Source of the DNA: Streptomyces xiaopingdaonensis
GTDB taxonomy: Bacteria > Actinomycetota > Actinomycetes > Streptomycetales > Streptomycetaceae
Direction: 5' to 3'
NCBI RefSeq assembly: GCF_000262345.1
Contig: NZ_AJTQ01000104.1
Coordinates: 1 to 48,400 of the forward strand
Length of the DNA stretch: 48,400 nucleotides
The position numbers and the translations under genes are program-made. Below are positions 24,713-32,577 of this stretch, piece by piece (position 1 is the first letter of the stretch; every line of letters begins with the position of its first letter). Under the pieces are notes generated by a model. The model worked only from the letters and a program-made list of their open reading frames with translations. It searched no databases and was not told the origin of the DNA.

Positions 24713-24940
24713 TCAGTACCAGAAGAGGCCGCCACGGCTCTTGCCCGTGGTGCTCTCCTTGGCGTCGAAGTCCGTGAGGTGGAGGGTCGGGGTGGTGAGA
24801 GAGCTGCCCGACACCCCCTTGTCCTTGTGGAAGGAGGAGTCGTGCCAGCCGAAGCCGTCCGCCTGGGCGGCTGCCGCACCGGACAGGCCGAAGCCTGCCA
24901 GGGCGACGGTGACGACTGCGGCGCGCAGGGTCGTACGCAT
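24713..24940 (-). CDS. small secreted peptide of unknown function
   Basis: 75 residues. It begins MRTTLRAAVVTVALAGFGLS, a textbook Sec signal peptide, with probable cleavage after GAAAAQA (about residue 27). This leaves a mature peptide of about 48 residues, DGFGWHDSSFHKDKGVSG continuing to a C-terminal GGLFWY. The mature part has no cysteine, several His/Lys/Asp residues and an aromatic end. The SD GGGAGG is well placed, and a 15-bp terminator follows directly, so this is a compact monocistronic unit. No family can be named; extracellular structural or signalling roles are only possibilities. Confidence 0.85.
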   Translation of the reverse strand: MRTTLRAAVVTVALAGFGLSGAAAAQADGFGWHDSSFHKDKGVSGSSLTTPTLHLTDFDAKESTTGKSRGGLFWY

Positions 24941-25274
24941 GGGGAGACCTCCCGCTCGTCGATTGGATCGAGGGCGAGGTACCACAGCGGTGCGCCCGGT
25001 GCACCTGCCGTGACCCCGACGGCGGACGACGCGCATGCGGATGGCGGCAGGCGGCGCCGGCACACCCCGCCACGGCGGAGGGCGGCGCTCGCGGACCGCG
25101 TCGAGGGCCGGCCGACCGTGGGCTGCCGCGCGGCGCTTCCCCCGATGCGACGCCGGCGATCGCCCTCTCGCCCCCGTGCCGGTCGGCCGACCCTCGATGA
25201 CGAGCGTAGGAGCGCCGCGAGCACCGGACCACCGTGCACTCTGCTCAGGTTCGCGCGCCGGGTGTGCACGGTGC

Positions 25275-26753
25275 TCAGTCCGCCGGTGCCGTCCCACCTG
25301 TGATGTCGAGCGCCAGCACAAGGTCGTGGACGCCCGAACCGCTCGTCAACAGGTCGCGATTGAGGAGGCGTTCGGCCGTGCGCAGGCGCGCCCTGACGGT
25401 GTTGCGGCTGATGCCGAGGTGCTCGGCGGCTCTGCGCGCGTCCGCGTTGGCGGCCGTCCAGGCCCGCAGCGTCGACTCGACGTGCCCCGTGTCGCGCAAC
25501 GGGTGCAGGAACGACGAGGCCCAGGCGGCGGCGGGGCCCGAGCGCAGCAGGTGCTCCAGCGTCGCGCGCGGAGTGGGCTCGTCCGGCTGCTGACGGGACG
25601 GCGCGAGCGAGAGCGCCAGGCCGAGCGCGGCGCGGTCGTGCAGGTCGCCGAGGTCGAGCCCGAGCGCCTCCTCGACCGTGTGCAGGTGCGCCGCGACGGT
25701 GTTGCGGCTCACCCCCAACAGGCGCGCGACGAGAGTCCTGGGGAAGGTGACGCTGAGGCGCGCGGCGTCGAGGGTGAGCGCCTTGGCGGACTCCAGCGGG
25801 CGGAGGAAGCCGTGCGCCCAGGCCGGCGCCTCGGGACGGGGCAGCGTGTCCCCGAGCGGCGCCGTGCCGCGGTAACCGGCCACGCGCGCGGGGAGGTTGC
25901 GGGCCACGGCGAGCGAGTGCAGGGACTGCGCGTACGCCGTGCCCGTGCCGTGGAGCGGCTGGGGCTCGCTGATCCCCAGTGCGTACCGCGGCTTCTCCCG
26001 CACCAGTCGGCGCAGCAGCGGCCCGAGCCCTTCGTCCGGCGCTTCCGTCCCCGCCGGCTCCGGGACGACGCAGATGAGGTGCTCGGCGAAGGCGGGGCAC
26101 TGCACCATCAGGCCGCGGCCGTGGTAACCCGACGGGTCCTGGAAGCCGTCGGCGATGTCGTCGCGCTCCCTCGGTACGCAGTGGAGGAGGTAGACGCGGA
26201 CGCGCTCGGCGTCGAGGAGCGGCGGTACGGAGCCGATCGTCATCCGGCGGGCGAGCACCGGGTCGCCGTCCATCAGCGAGCTGAGCAGGGCGAACCGCAA
26301 CTGCCGTGATTTGAGGCGGTAGTTGCGGTCCATCTCGGCTGCCCGCCGTGCGCCGTCGAGGATCGTGAGGACGCTGCCGGTGTGCGAGACGAGCGTGGCG
26401 GCGGCCGGCGGCAGCGGGGTGTCCCCGACCACCACGAGGGCCGCGCGTCCCCCGGACGTCTCCACGGCCTCCGCGTGCACGTGGTGGCCCTCGGCGCGGA
26501 CCGCGGCCGTGGCGGTGTGTCCGTCGAGGAGGCGGCAGAGGAGCGGCCCGATCGGTTCCAGCGCGGAGTGCGGGAACCCGCTCGTCGCCGCCTGCACTTC
26601 GCCTGTGGCGCCGAGGAGCGCCACGCGCGAGCCGATCTGGCGGTCGAGCCACCGCAGCAGTTGGTCCGGGTCGGTCGCCGTCGTCTGGCGGCGCAGTTCT
26701 CGCAGCAGCCCCTCCAGCCGCCGGGCGTGCCATTCCGCTTCAGCTGTCTCCAT
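25275..26753 (-). CDS. PucR/CdaR-type helix-turn-helix transcriptional regulator
   Basis: 492 residues. A variable N-terminal sensory region (about 1-140, GAF-like: IGSRVALLGATGEVQAATSG) is followed by a GGDEF-like middle. The C-terminal third has two HTH modules instead of the usual one: RLLGVSRNTVAAHLHTVEEAL (about residue 345) and EHLGISRNTVRARLRTAERLL (about residue 455). PucR-type proteins usually activate local catabolic genes. No obvious target adjoins it: the small secreted-peptide gene lies downstream on the same strand after 334 bases and the immunity-like gene is divergent. The region 24941-25274 between it and the peptide gene shows no gene. Confidence 0.88.
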   Translation of the reverse strand: METAEAEWHARRLEGLLRELRRQTTATDPDQLLRWLDRQIGSRVALLGATGEVQAATSGFPHSALEPIGPLLCRLLDGHTATAAVRAEGHHVHAEAVETSGGRAALVVVGDTPLPPAAATLVSHTGSVLTILDGARRAAEMDRNYRLKSRQLRFALLSSLMDGDPVLARRMTIGSVPPLLDAERVRVYLLHCVPRERDDIADGFQDPSGYHGRGLMVQCPAFAEHLICVVPEPAGTEAPDEGLGPLLRRLVREKPRYALGISEPQPLHGTGTAYAQSLHSLAVARNLPARVAGYRGTAPLGDTLPRPEAPAWAHGFLRPLESAKALTLDAARLSVTFPRTLVARLLGVSRNTVAAHLHTVEEALGLDLGDLHDRAALGLALSLAPSRQQPDEPTPRATLEHLLRSGPAAAWASSFLHPLRDTGHVESTLRAWTAANADARRAAEHLGISRNTVRARLRTAERLLNRDLLTSGSGVHDLVLALDITGGTAPAD

Positions 26754-27126
26754 GATCCAAGGGTCTCCGCTCCGCGCCTGTCGCCCGACTCGGCCCCCGT
26801 CTCAGGCGTGGGATGAGACGCGAGTGGTTCGCCGGTGGTTCGGGGTGCGGACGAAGTGGTCGGATTTTCTTGAGAGTTGGTTCCGGATGGGTGTCGGGGC
26901 GGGGGCTACGGCCTGTTCCCGCCGTTCGTGCGGCGTGCCGCGGATGCCGCTGCGGGCCGTCGGCCTTGTGGTGCGGTGACTCGTCTGCCCGGAATTCGGG
27001 CGTGCAGGCCGGGGACCTTCGCGGACGGCAGGACGAGGGCAGCGCTCTCCAGTACGAACTACCCTCCTGCGAACCGTACTTGTAGCGTTTCCAGCGCGCG
27101 TGGGCCGAGGCCGAGGAGCACTGACC
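26754..27126. other. intergenic region, no gene recognised
   Basis: 373 bases between two divergent genes. The segment 27043-27090 is comparatively AT-rich with GTACGAACTACCCTCCTGCG and a -10-like TAGCGT at 27083-27088, about 40 bases before the immunity-like gene, which probably holds its promoter. Short frames here (such as 26813-27085) have no SD and no recognisable product. Confidence 0.5.
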
Positions 27127-27693
27127 ATGATCCTTCCGAAAGTCCGGGACCCCCGGTTCACGACGATCCGCCGCGGTGGCACCCTCACCGACCCCGATCA
27201 CCACCTCCTCGCTCTCTGGGCGGCGACTTGCGCCGAGCACGTCCTCCCCTTCTTCGAGTCGGTCCGGCCCGAGGACCCGCGGCCGCGCCGGGCGATCGGG
27301 CACGCCCGCGCCTGGGCGCGCGGCGAGGTCGGAATGACCCCGGCACGTACCGCGGGCGGCCACGCGATGGGCGCGGCGAGGGACTTGCGCGGGGCCGCAC
27401 GGCACGCCGCTTACGCTGCCGGCCAGGCCGCGGTCGTCGCCCATGTCGCCGCGCACGAACTCGGTGCGGCCGCCTATGCGATCAAGGCCGCACGTGCTGC
27501 CGTCCCGGAGGGAGAGGGCGAGGCGGCGAGGCGGCTCGAGTGCCAGTGGCAGCGTGACCGGTTGCCGGAGGCGATACGCGAACTGGTCCTCGACGACCAG
27601 CGGTTGCGGAACGACATCTGCTGGTCGGTGTTTGACGTCCAGGGCACGCCGGGTGCGGATGCCGCCGGAACCGCTCCCACAGAGGGCCGGTGA
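27127..27693 (+). CDS. putative immunity protein (Imm-5-like)
   Basis: 188 residues, almost entirely alpha-helical by sequence. The composition and motifs HHLLALWAATCAEHVLPFFE, a long AIGHARAWARGEV helix, AAGQAAVVAHVAAHELGAAAYA and WQRDRLPEAIRELVLDDQRLRNDICW match the family that pipelines call putative immunity protein. Such proteins are thought to neutralise polymorphic toxins or contact-dependent effectors, but no toxin gene is adjacent here. ATG at 27127 has GAGGAG nine bases upstream. A long hairpin ends the unit before the convergent exporter gene. Confidence 0.8.
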   Translation: MILPKVRDPRFTTIRRGGTLTDPDHHLLALWAATCAEHVLPFFESVRPEDPRPRRAIGHARAWARGEVGMTPARTAGGHAMGAARDLRGAARHAAYAAGQAAVVAHVAAHELGAAAYAIKAARAAVPEGEGEAARRLECQWQRDRLPEAIRELVLDDQRLRNDICWSVFDVQGTPGADAAGTAPTEGR

Positions 27694-27729
27694 CGGGCAC
27701 GTGACCTTCTGCTCGACAGTGGCGCTCGT

Positions 27730-27795
27730 GATCCCGTTTGTGCCCAGGGCTGCGCCCGACCGGGCCGCCGGACGGGCGCAGCCTGCCCGGGATCA
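27730..27795. terminator. bidirectional hairpin between convergent genes
   Basis: The core stem GGCTGCGCCCG (27748-27758) pairs with CGGGCGCAGCC (27773-27783), and an outer arm GATCCCG/CGGGATC extends it. It sits between the immunity-like gene and the stop of the minus-strand exporter, overlapping the exporter's last codons. Confidence 0.78.
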
Positions 27796-29208
27796 CCCGA
27801 GCTTTTCCTCCATCACGGCGGCGGGCATGGAGATCCGCCAGGCGATGCACCCGGCCGCAGCGAGCCCGGCGACCGCCAGGAAGCTACTGGCGAGGAACGG
27901 GTCGGCGCCGTCCAGAGCGGGAGCGAACCCTATGCCGACGTAAAGCGTGACACCGGTGGAACCGCCCAGTTGGTCGGCGGCTCGCTGGACGCCGGAGGCG
28001 ATGCCGGCGTCGTCCTCGGTCACTCCGGTCACCGCGACGTACTGCAACCCGACGATCCCGAACCCCATCCCGGCCGCGATCAGCATCATGGCCGGAATCA
28101 GCGCCGGACCGGTGGCCCCGAGGAAGGCGACCAGGGCGATGGCTGCCATCGCCAGCGCGGTGAAGCCGATCCCGGCCAGGACACAGACCCGGGCGCCCCA
28201 CCGTCCGAGCAGCCGGGGAACCAGCACCGAGGCCGCGATCAGGGACACCGCCAGCGGCAGCATGGTCAGGCCGGCCCGGAGCGGACCGGCGCCCAACCGG
28301 TCCTGCAGGTAGTAGGTGAACAGCAGGAAAGAGGTGGAAAGCGCCGCGCTCAGCAGAGCGGTGGCGAGGTTGGCCAGGACGCGCGGCCGGTTTCGGAAGA
28401 ACCGCAGCGACACGAGCGGGTTCCGTGAACGGTGCTCGACCCTGACGAACAGGACTCCGGCTGCCGTCGCGCCGACCAGCGCCACCGGCGGCAGCCAGGA
28501 CAGGGTGCTGTCCGCCTCTCCCGCTTCGATGACGCCGAGGGTGAACAGCAGCGGAGCCGCGACCAACAGGAGCGAACCGGGCAGATCCAAAGGCGTGGGC
28601 CCGGCGGGCCGTTCGCTCGGCACGAGAAGGACCACGGCGGCGAGCACGACCGCGATGAACGGAACGGACACCAGGAAGATCCACCGCCAGCCGAGCAACT
28701 CGGTGATGATCCCGGAGACCACGAACCCGAGGACGAGGCCACAGCTCGCGACGGCCGCCCACACGCTCAGCGCCCGCGACCTGTGCGGCCCCTCGGGGAA
28801 CATGAGCACGATCACTGCCATCGCTGCCGGAAGCGCGACGGCTTCCCCGGCGCCCTGCAGCAGCCGGGCTGTCACCAGCACGGCGAAGGATGGCGCGAGT
28901 CCGGCCAGCAAGGACGCGGCACCGAAGAGCGTTGTGCCGAGAAGGAGGATGCGGCGCCTGCCGAGCACGTCGCCCAGTCGGCCGCCGAGCATCAGCAGCC
29001 CGCCGCCGGTGATCGTGTATCCGACCACGACCCAGGTCAGGGCGTGCCCGTCGATCCCGAAGTCTGCGCCGATCGAAGGCAGGGCGACGTTGACCACGGT
29101 CACGTCAACCGCGATGAAGAACTGCAGCATGGCCATGCAGCACAGCAACAGCCACGCATGCACCGGGGACCATCCGTCCCGGCGCGAAGAGAGAATGCCT
29201 GAAAACAC
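27793..29208 (-). CDS. MFS drug exporter, DHA2 family
   Basis: 471 residues with about 14 membrane segments. Signatures are FFIAVDVTVVNVALPSIG (TM1), GGRLGDVLGRRRILLLG (motif A), RLLQGAGEAVALPAAMAVIV and VWAAVASCGLVLGFVVSG (motif C-like). It probably expels an antibiotic or toxic metabolite by proton antiport. GTG at 29208 is chosen because GGAG lies six bases upstream; the frame is open 21 codons further to a GTG at 29271 without an SD. The untranslated region contains small hairpins (for example GCTCCG/CGGAGC near 29270), so attenuation by leader structure is possible. The gene looks less GC-extreme than its neighbours, a mild hint of transfer. Confidence 0.9.
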   Translation of the reverse strand: MFSGILSSRRDGWSPVHAWLLLCCMAMLQFFIAVDVTVVNVALPSIGADFGIDGHALTWVVVGYTITGGGLLMLGGRLGDVLGRRRILLLGTTLFGAASLLAGLAPSFAVLVTARLLQGAGEAVALPAAMAVIVLMFPEGPHRSRALSVWAAVASCGLVLGFVVSGIITELLGWRWIFLVSVPFIAVVLAAVVLLVPSERPAGPTPLDLPGSLLLVAAPLLFTLGVIEAGEADSTLSWLPPVALVGATAAGVLFVRVEHRSRNPLVSLRFFRNRPRVLANLATALLSAALSTSFLLFTYYLQDRLGAGPLRAGLTMLPLAVSLIAASVLVPRLLGRWGARVCVLAGIGFTALAMAAIALVAFLGATGPALIPAMMLIAAGMGFGIVGLQYVAVTGVTEDDAGIASGVQRAADQLGGSTGVTLYVGIGFAPALDGADPFLASSFLAVAGLAAAGCIAWRISMPAAVMEEKLG

Positions 29209-29299
29209 CGAGTGCTCCGTTGCCCAGAAGAAGTTCCGAGCAGCACGAACGTGCCGCTCCGGTTCAACCACGGAGCGACGGAACGTTCAACAGAAGTGA

Positions 29300-29827
29300 G
29301 ACGAACGCCCCGCCGCTAGCGGAGCGTCCTCGTCACCGCGGCGCAAGCCGCGCACGAAGCAGCAGACATGTTGCCGATACTACCGGAGCCGACGACAAGT
29401 GATCCCTTGACGTCACTCCGCCGCGGAGCTATCAGCCACACCCAGCCCCTGGCCGCCCGTCACGCCCGGCCGGGCCGGCGCCGTCGGAGAGACCTGCCGC
29501 CTGTCCGCGCGACTCCCCGGGCGAAGTCGGGTGGCCGCGCGCGGTCGCCCGTGCGGCGGCAGCCGCGGTCGGGCGACGGCCGGCGGAACAACGCGCGGTG
29601 TACGTACACGGGTTGAGCAGTCCTCGGCCCGTTCGGCGTGCGGCGGGTGGTGCGCACCGTCAGGAGGCGGAGTCACGCCTACGCCCCGAGCCCCCGGACC
29701 CGCCGCCGACCGCCCCGAAAGCCGCAACACACCCGCCGACGCCCAACTGCACGGCGAACACTTCCGGTTGACAGCCCCATTCGCCCAGTTCCCCGTCGAA
29801 TGTCGCGGTTGACAACTCGGCCCGCCT
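29300..29827. other. long intergenic region with an orphan plus-strand promoter
   Basis: About 530 bases without a credible gene. A well-formed promoter is visible on the plus strand: TTGACG (29407-29412), 17-base spacer, TATCAG (29430-29435). Nothing with an SD follows until the ytrA-type gene at 29874, so the transcript would carry about 430 bases of untranslated sequence or a small RNA. Two further TTGACA boxes occur at 29768 and 29809 nearer that gene. The minus-strand -10-like TAGTAT at 29383-29378 may serve the exporter gene. Confidence 0.45.
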
Positions 29828-29869
29828 ACAACCACCCTTTCACTACTCAATTAGTGAAAGGGTGGTTGT
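29828..29869. promoter_or_regulatory. perfect 18-bp inverted repeat (operator/hairpin) over the ytrA-type start region
   Basis: ACAACCACCCTTTCACTA (29828-29845), six-base spacer CTCAAT, then TAGTGAAAGGGTGGTTGT (29852-29869), a perfect inverted repeat of 42 bases. It contains the GAAAGGG that would be the SD of the GntR-type gene starting at 29874. As DNA it is a likely YtrA-type operator; as RNA it would hide the SD in a stem of 18 bp. Confidence 0.8.
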
Positions 29870-29873
29870 CCGA

Positions 29874-30269
29874 GTGGTCGAGTACCGCATCGACCGGCGC
29901 AGTGGCGTCGCCACCTACGTGCAGATCGTCCAGCAGACCAAGCAGGCGCTCCGCATGGGCCTGCTGCAACCCGGCGACAAGTTGCCCACGGCCCGCGAGG
30001 TCGTCCAGGCGACGGCCGTCAACCCGAACACGGTCCTGAAGGCGTACCGCGAACTGGAGCGCGAGGGGCTCGTCGAGGCCCGCCGCGGCCTCGGCACCTT
30101 CGTGCGCAAGGTGCTCGGCACCGCCCCCGCCGAGTCCCCGCTGCGGGCAGAACTCGCCGACTGGGCCGTACGCGCCCGTACGGCCGGACTCCAACGGGAC
30201 GACGTGGCGGCGCTCTTCACTGCCGTACTCGACGAGCACTTCGAGAACTCCGAAAGGCAACAGGGATGA
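29874..30269 (+). CDS. GntR family regulator, YtrA subfamily
   Basis: 131 residues: a winged helix (about 1-75) with TYVQIVQQTKQALRMGLLQP, PTAREVVQATAVNPNTVLKA and YRELEREGLVEARRGLGTFV, then a short helical dimerisation tail of about 45 residues, the hallmark of the YtrA type. These repressors normally control an ABC transporter encoded just downstream, and here the ATPase gene overlaps its last codon by four bases. The GTG at 29874 is preferred; GTG at 29862 lies within the inverted repeat and is a possible alternative. The perfect repeat at 29828-29869 is the obvious autoregulatory site. In Bacillus, YtrA controls a system responding to cell-wall antibiotics. Confidence 0.92.
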   Translation: MVEYRIDRRSGVATYVQIVQQTKQALRMGLLQPGDKLPTAREVVQATAVNPNTVLKAYRELEREGLVEARRGLGTFVRKVLGTAPAESPLRAELADWAVRARTAGLQRDDVAALFTAVLDEHFENSERQQG

Positions 30270-31165
30270 CCAACACCGCCATGGAAGCGGTCGAGCTCGG
30301 GAAGAAGTTCGGCCGGCGCGGCAAGTGGGGGCTGCGGGGCTGCGCGTTCCGCCTGCCCGCCGGGTGCGTGTGCGCCGTCGTCGGCCCGAACGGCGCGGGC
30401 AAGTCGACGCTCCTCTCGCTCGCCGCGGGACTGGAGGCGCCGACCGAGGGCGCGCTCAAGGCGCTCGGCGAGCAACCGGGCGCCGTGCGCGCCCGCGTCG
30501 GGTACGTGGCCCAGGACAAGCCGCTCTACCCGCAGCTCACCGTCGCGGAGACGCTCCGCACCGGCGCGGAGCTCAACCCCGCACGCTGGGACGCGGACGC
30601 CGCCGAGCAGGTCGTGGCCGGCGGCGACCTCGATCCGCGCTCCCGCGTGCGCTCCCTCTCGGGCGGGCAGCGCACCCGCGTCGCCCTCGCCCTCGCGCTC
30701 GCCAAACGCCCCGAACTCCTCCTGCTCGACGAGCCGATGGCCGACCTCGACCCGCTCGCCCGCCACGAGCTGATGGGCCTCCTGATGACCCGGGCAGCCG
30801 AGCACGGCACCACCGTCGTGATGTCCTCGCACGTCGTCGCCGAGCTCGACGACGTCTGCGACCACCTGCTCGTCATGCGGGACGGAAGCGTCCGGCTCGA
30901 CGGCGGCACGGACGACCTGCTCCGGTCGCACACCCTCGCGATCGGTCCGGCGGACGCCGCGGACCAGCCGGCCCCGCACGCGGTCGTCGAGTCCCGCAGG
31001 ACGGGCCGCCAACTCACCGCGCTCCTCCGCGCCGACGAGCCCGCACCCGAGGGCTGGCGCTCCGAGCAGCCCTCGCTGGAAGAACTCCTCCTCGCCTACC
31101 TGCGCGCCCCGCAGACCCCCGACGCCCCGTCCGCTCCGGCCGAGACCCAGGAAGCAGCCGTATGA
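30266..31165 (+). CDS. ABC transporter ATP-binding protein
   Basis: 299 residues. Walker A GPNGAGKST, Q-loop YVAQDKPLYPQL, signature LSGGQRTRVALALALAKRPE, Walker B LLLLDEPMADLD and H-loop VVMSSHVV are complete, so it should hydrolyse ATP. The C-terminal 80 residues form an accessory domain with an acidic/proline tail, typical of YtrB/BcrA-like exporters. It starts ATG, overlapping the regulator stop (ATGA), and its own stop overlaps the permease start, so three genes are translated as one coupled unit. The substrate is unknown; antibiotic or lipid export is usual for this arrangement. Confidence 0.94.
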   Translation: MTNTAMEAVELGKKFGRRGKWGLRGCAFRLPAGCVCAVVGPNGAGKSTLLSLAAGLEAPTEGALKALGEQPGAVRARVGYVAQDKPLYPQLTVAETLRTGAELNPARWDADAAEQVVAGGDLDPRSRVRSLSGGQRTRVALALALAKRPELLLLDEPMADLDPLARHELMGLLMTRAAEHGTTVVMSSHVVAELDDVCDHLLVMRDGSVRLDGGTDDLLRSHTLAIGPADAADQPAPHAVVESRRTGRQLTALLRADEPAPEGWRSEQPSLEELLLAYLRAPQTPDAPSAPAETQEAAV

Positions 31166-32181
31166 CCACCCTCGTTCCCACCGCACCGCGCGGGCGTTCC
31201 GAACTCCTCGCGCAGGTCCGTCTCCTGGTGCGCCTGCACCGCCCGGCGCTCATTCTGTGGGCGGCGTTCGTCGTCGCCGCATCGGCGCTGCTGTGGGCCG
31301 TCGGCGGCCCGCTCACCGACGCCTCCGCCGCCGCGTGGGCGGAGTACAACGCCTGCACCTCGCAACCGTGCGCCTATGATCAGGACGCGATCATCCGCTA
31401 CCGGGACGCGTACACCTACTCCACTCTCGCCCTCCTCGCCGTCCCCGCGGTCGTCGCCGCCTGGGGCGGTTCCGCCCTCGTCGGCCGCGAGGTGGAGAAC
31501 GGCACCGCCAGGCTCGCCTGGACGCTCGGCATCTCGCCCTTGCGGTGGCTCGCGGTGAAGCTCGCGCTGCCGGCCGTCGCTGTCGGGGTCGGCACGGGGC
31601 TGCTCGCCGTCTTCCACCGCCTCGCCTGGTCGGCGGGGCAGGGCCGGATCGACTCCGCCACGTCGTGGTACAGCACGGCGACTTACTACGCCAACGGCCC
31701 CGTCGTCGTCGCGCTGGCCCTCGCGGGGCTCGCCCTCGGCGCGCTCGCCGGGCTGCTCTGGCGCCGCTCGCTCGCCGCACTCGGCACCGCTCCGCTCGGC
31801 CTTCTGCTGCTGTGGGGCGGCCTCCACCTCGTCGCGCCCTACCTGTGGCCGTCGGTGACGCGGAACAGCAGCCTCTCCGACTTCCTCCCGGGCGCCGGGA
31901 TCAACGTCAGCCAGGGCGTCGTCGACTCCTCGGGCGGGCGCCACGATCTCGTCTCCGGCTGCGGGCAGATCTACGACGTCGCGCCCTGCCGCGCCGCCTA
32001 CGACAAGCTCGACGCCGTCGGCTTCTACCACGACTACCACCCGGCGTCGCACTTCTGGCCGCTCCAACTCGCCTCGACCGCCCTCCTCCTCATCGTCGCC
32101 GCGCTCCTCGCCCTGGCCGCCTTCCGCCTCCTCAAGCGCCGCACCGCAAGCACGCGGCCCGAGGTGCGCATCGCCGCCTGA
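31162..32181 (+). CDS. ABC transporter permease
   Basis: 339 residues with six probable membrane segments (about residues 28-48, 92-114, 138-160, 180-204, 212-232 and 300-322). ATG overlaps the ATPase stop. A long extracellular loop between segments 5 and 6 (about 235-295) includes two cysteines, SGCGQIYDVAPC, which could form a disulphide outside the cell; another pair (CTSQPC) lies in the first external loop. This is the membrane partner of the YtrA-controlled ATPase. The tail is basic (LLKRRTASTRPEVR), fitting a cytosolic C-terminus. Confidence 0.9.
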   Translation: MTTLVPTAPRGRSELLAQVRLLVRLHRPALILWAAFVVAASALLWAVGGPLTDASAAAWAEYNACTSQPCAYDQDAIIRYRDAYTYSTLALLAVPAVVAAWGGSALVGREVENGTARLAWTLGISPLRWLAVKLALPAVAVGVGTGLLAVFHRLAWSAGQGRIDSATSWYSTATYYANGPVVVALALAGLALGALAGLLWRRSLAALGTAPLGLLLLWGGLHLVAPYLWPSVTRNSSLSDFLPGAGINVSQGVVDSSGGRHDLVSGCGQIYDVAPCRAAYDKLDAVGFYHDYHPASHFWPLQLASTALLLIVAALLALAAFRLLKRRTASTRPEVRIAA

Positions 32182-32204
32182 CGGCGCCGCCTGACGACGG
32201 CCGC

Positions 32205-32426
32205 TCACGCTCCGGCGGGCCCCTCCCGGGCCCGCCGGCGCAGCTCCGGACGCGCGGCCCCTCCCGGCGAGTCGAAGTACGGATGCCAGAACAGCCGGGT
32301 GGAGAGGCGCAACAGCCGACGGCGCAGGACCGCGGCGTCCTCGGGCCGGTCGGCCAGCGCTTCGTAGGTGCGGTTGTGGGCGCGTTGCAACTCGATGAGG
32401 TCCGGGGGGAAGCGTGCGGAGACCAT
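32205..32426 (-). CDS. small hypothetical protein
   Basis: 73 residues starting MVSARFPPDLIELQRAHNRT, with YEALADRPEDAAVLRRRLLRLS and LFWHPYFDSPGGAARPELRR following. The amphipathic helical pattern and W-H-P motif look protein-like and the codon choice suits Streptomyces, but there is no SD; TTGAAT lies seven bases before the ATG, which could support a leaderless transcript. It is convergent with the ABC permease gene and lies downstream of the damaged thioesterase gene. No function can be assigned. Confidence 0.55.
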   Translation of the reverse strand: MVSARFPPDLIELQRAHNRTYEALADRPEDAAVLRRRLLRLSTRLFWHPYFDSPGGAARPELRRRAREGPAGA

Positions 32427-32577
32427 GGTTCGGATTCAACCATGCGTTCGATTTCTGGGCCAAAGCGCACACGGCGAGAGCCGGGCCGATTCCGGCCGCG
32501 GCTGCGCGCACGGCCGTAGCGCTGCGACAACACCGCAGCAACGAGGGCGGCTTGGCGACGACCCGCCACCGCCGGCC

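Noticed and set aside
26813..27085. 90-codon plus-strand frame upstream of the immunity-like gene
   Set aside because: No SD, Gly/Cys/Arg-rich composition, and it overlaps the likely promoter of the next gene.
27127..29208. Toxin-immunity or toxin-antitoxin pair
   Set aside because: The neighbour of the immunity-like gene is a 14-segment exporter, convergent and separated by a terminator; no toxin domain is present.
31096..32577. Continuation of the thioesterase frame as a 618-residue protein
   Set aside because: After the hot-dog domain the sequence is antisense to the ABC permease and ATPase and turns into arginine/glutamate-rich noise; it reflects a lost stop, not a fusion protein.
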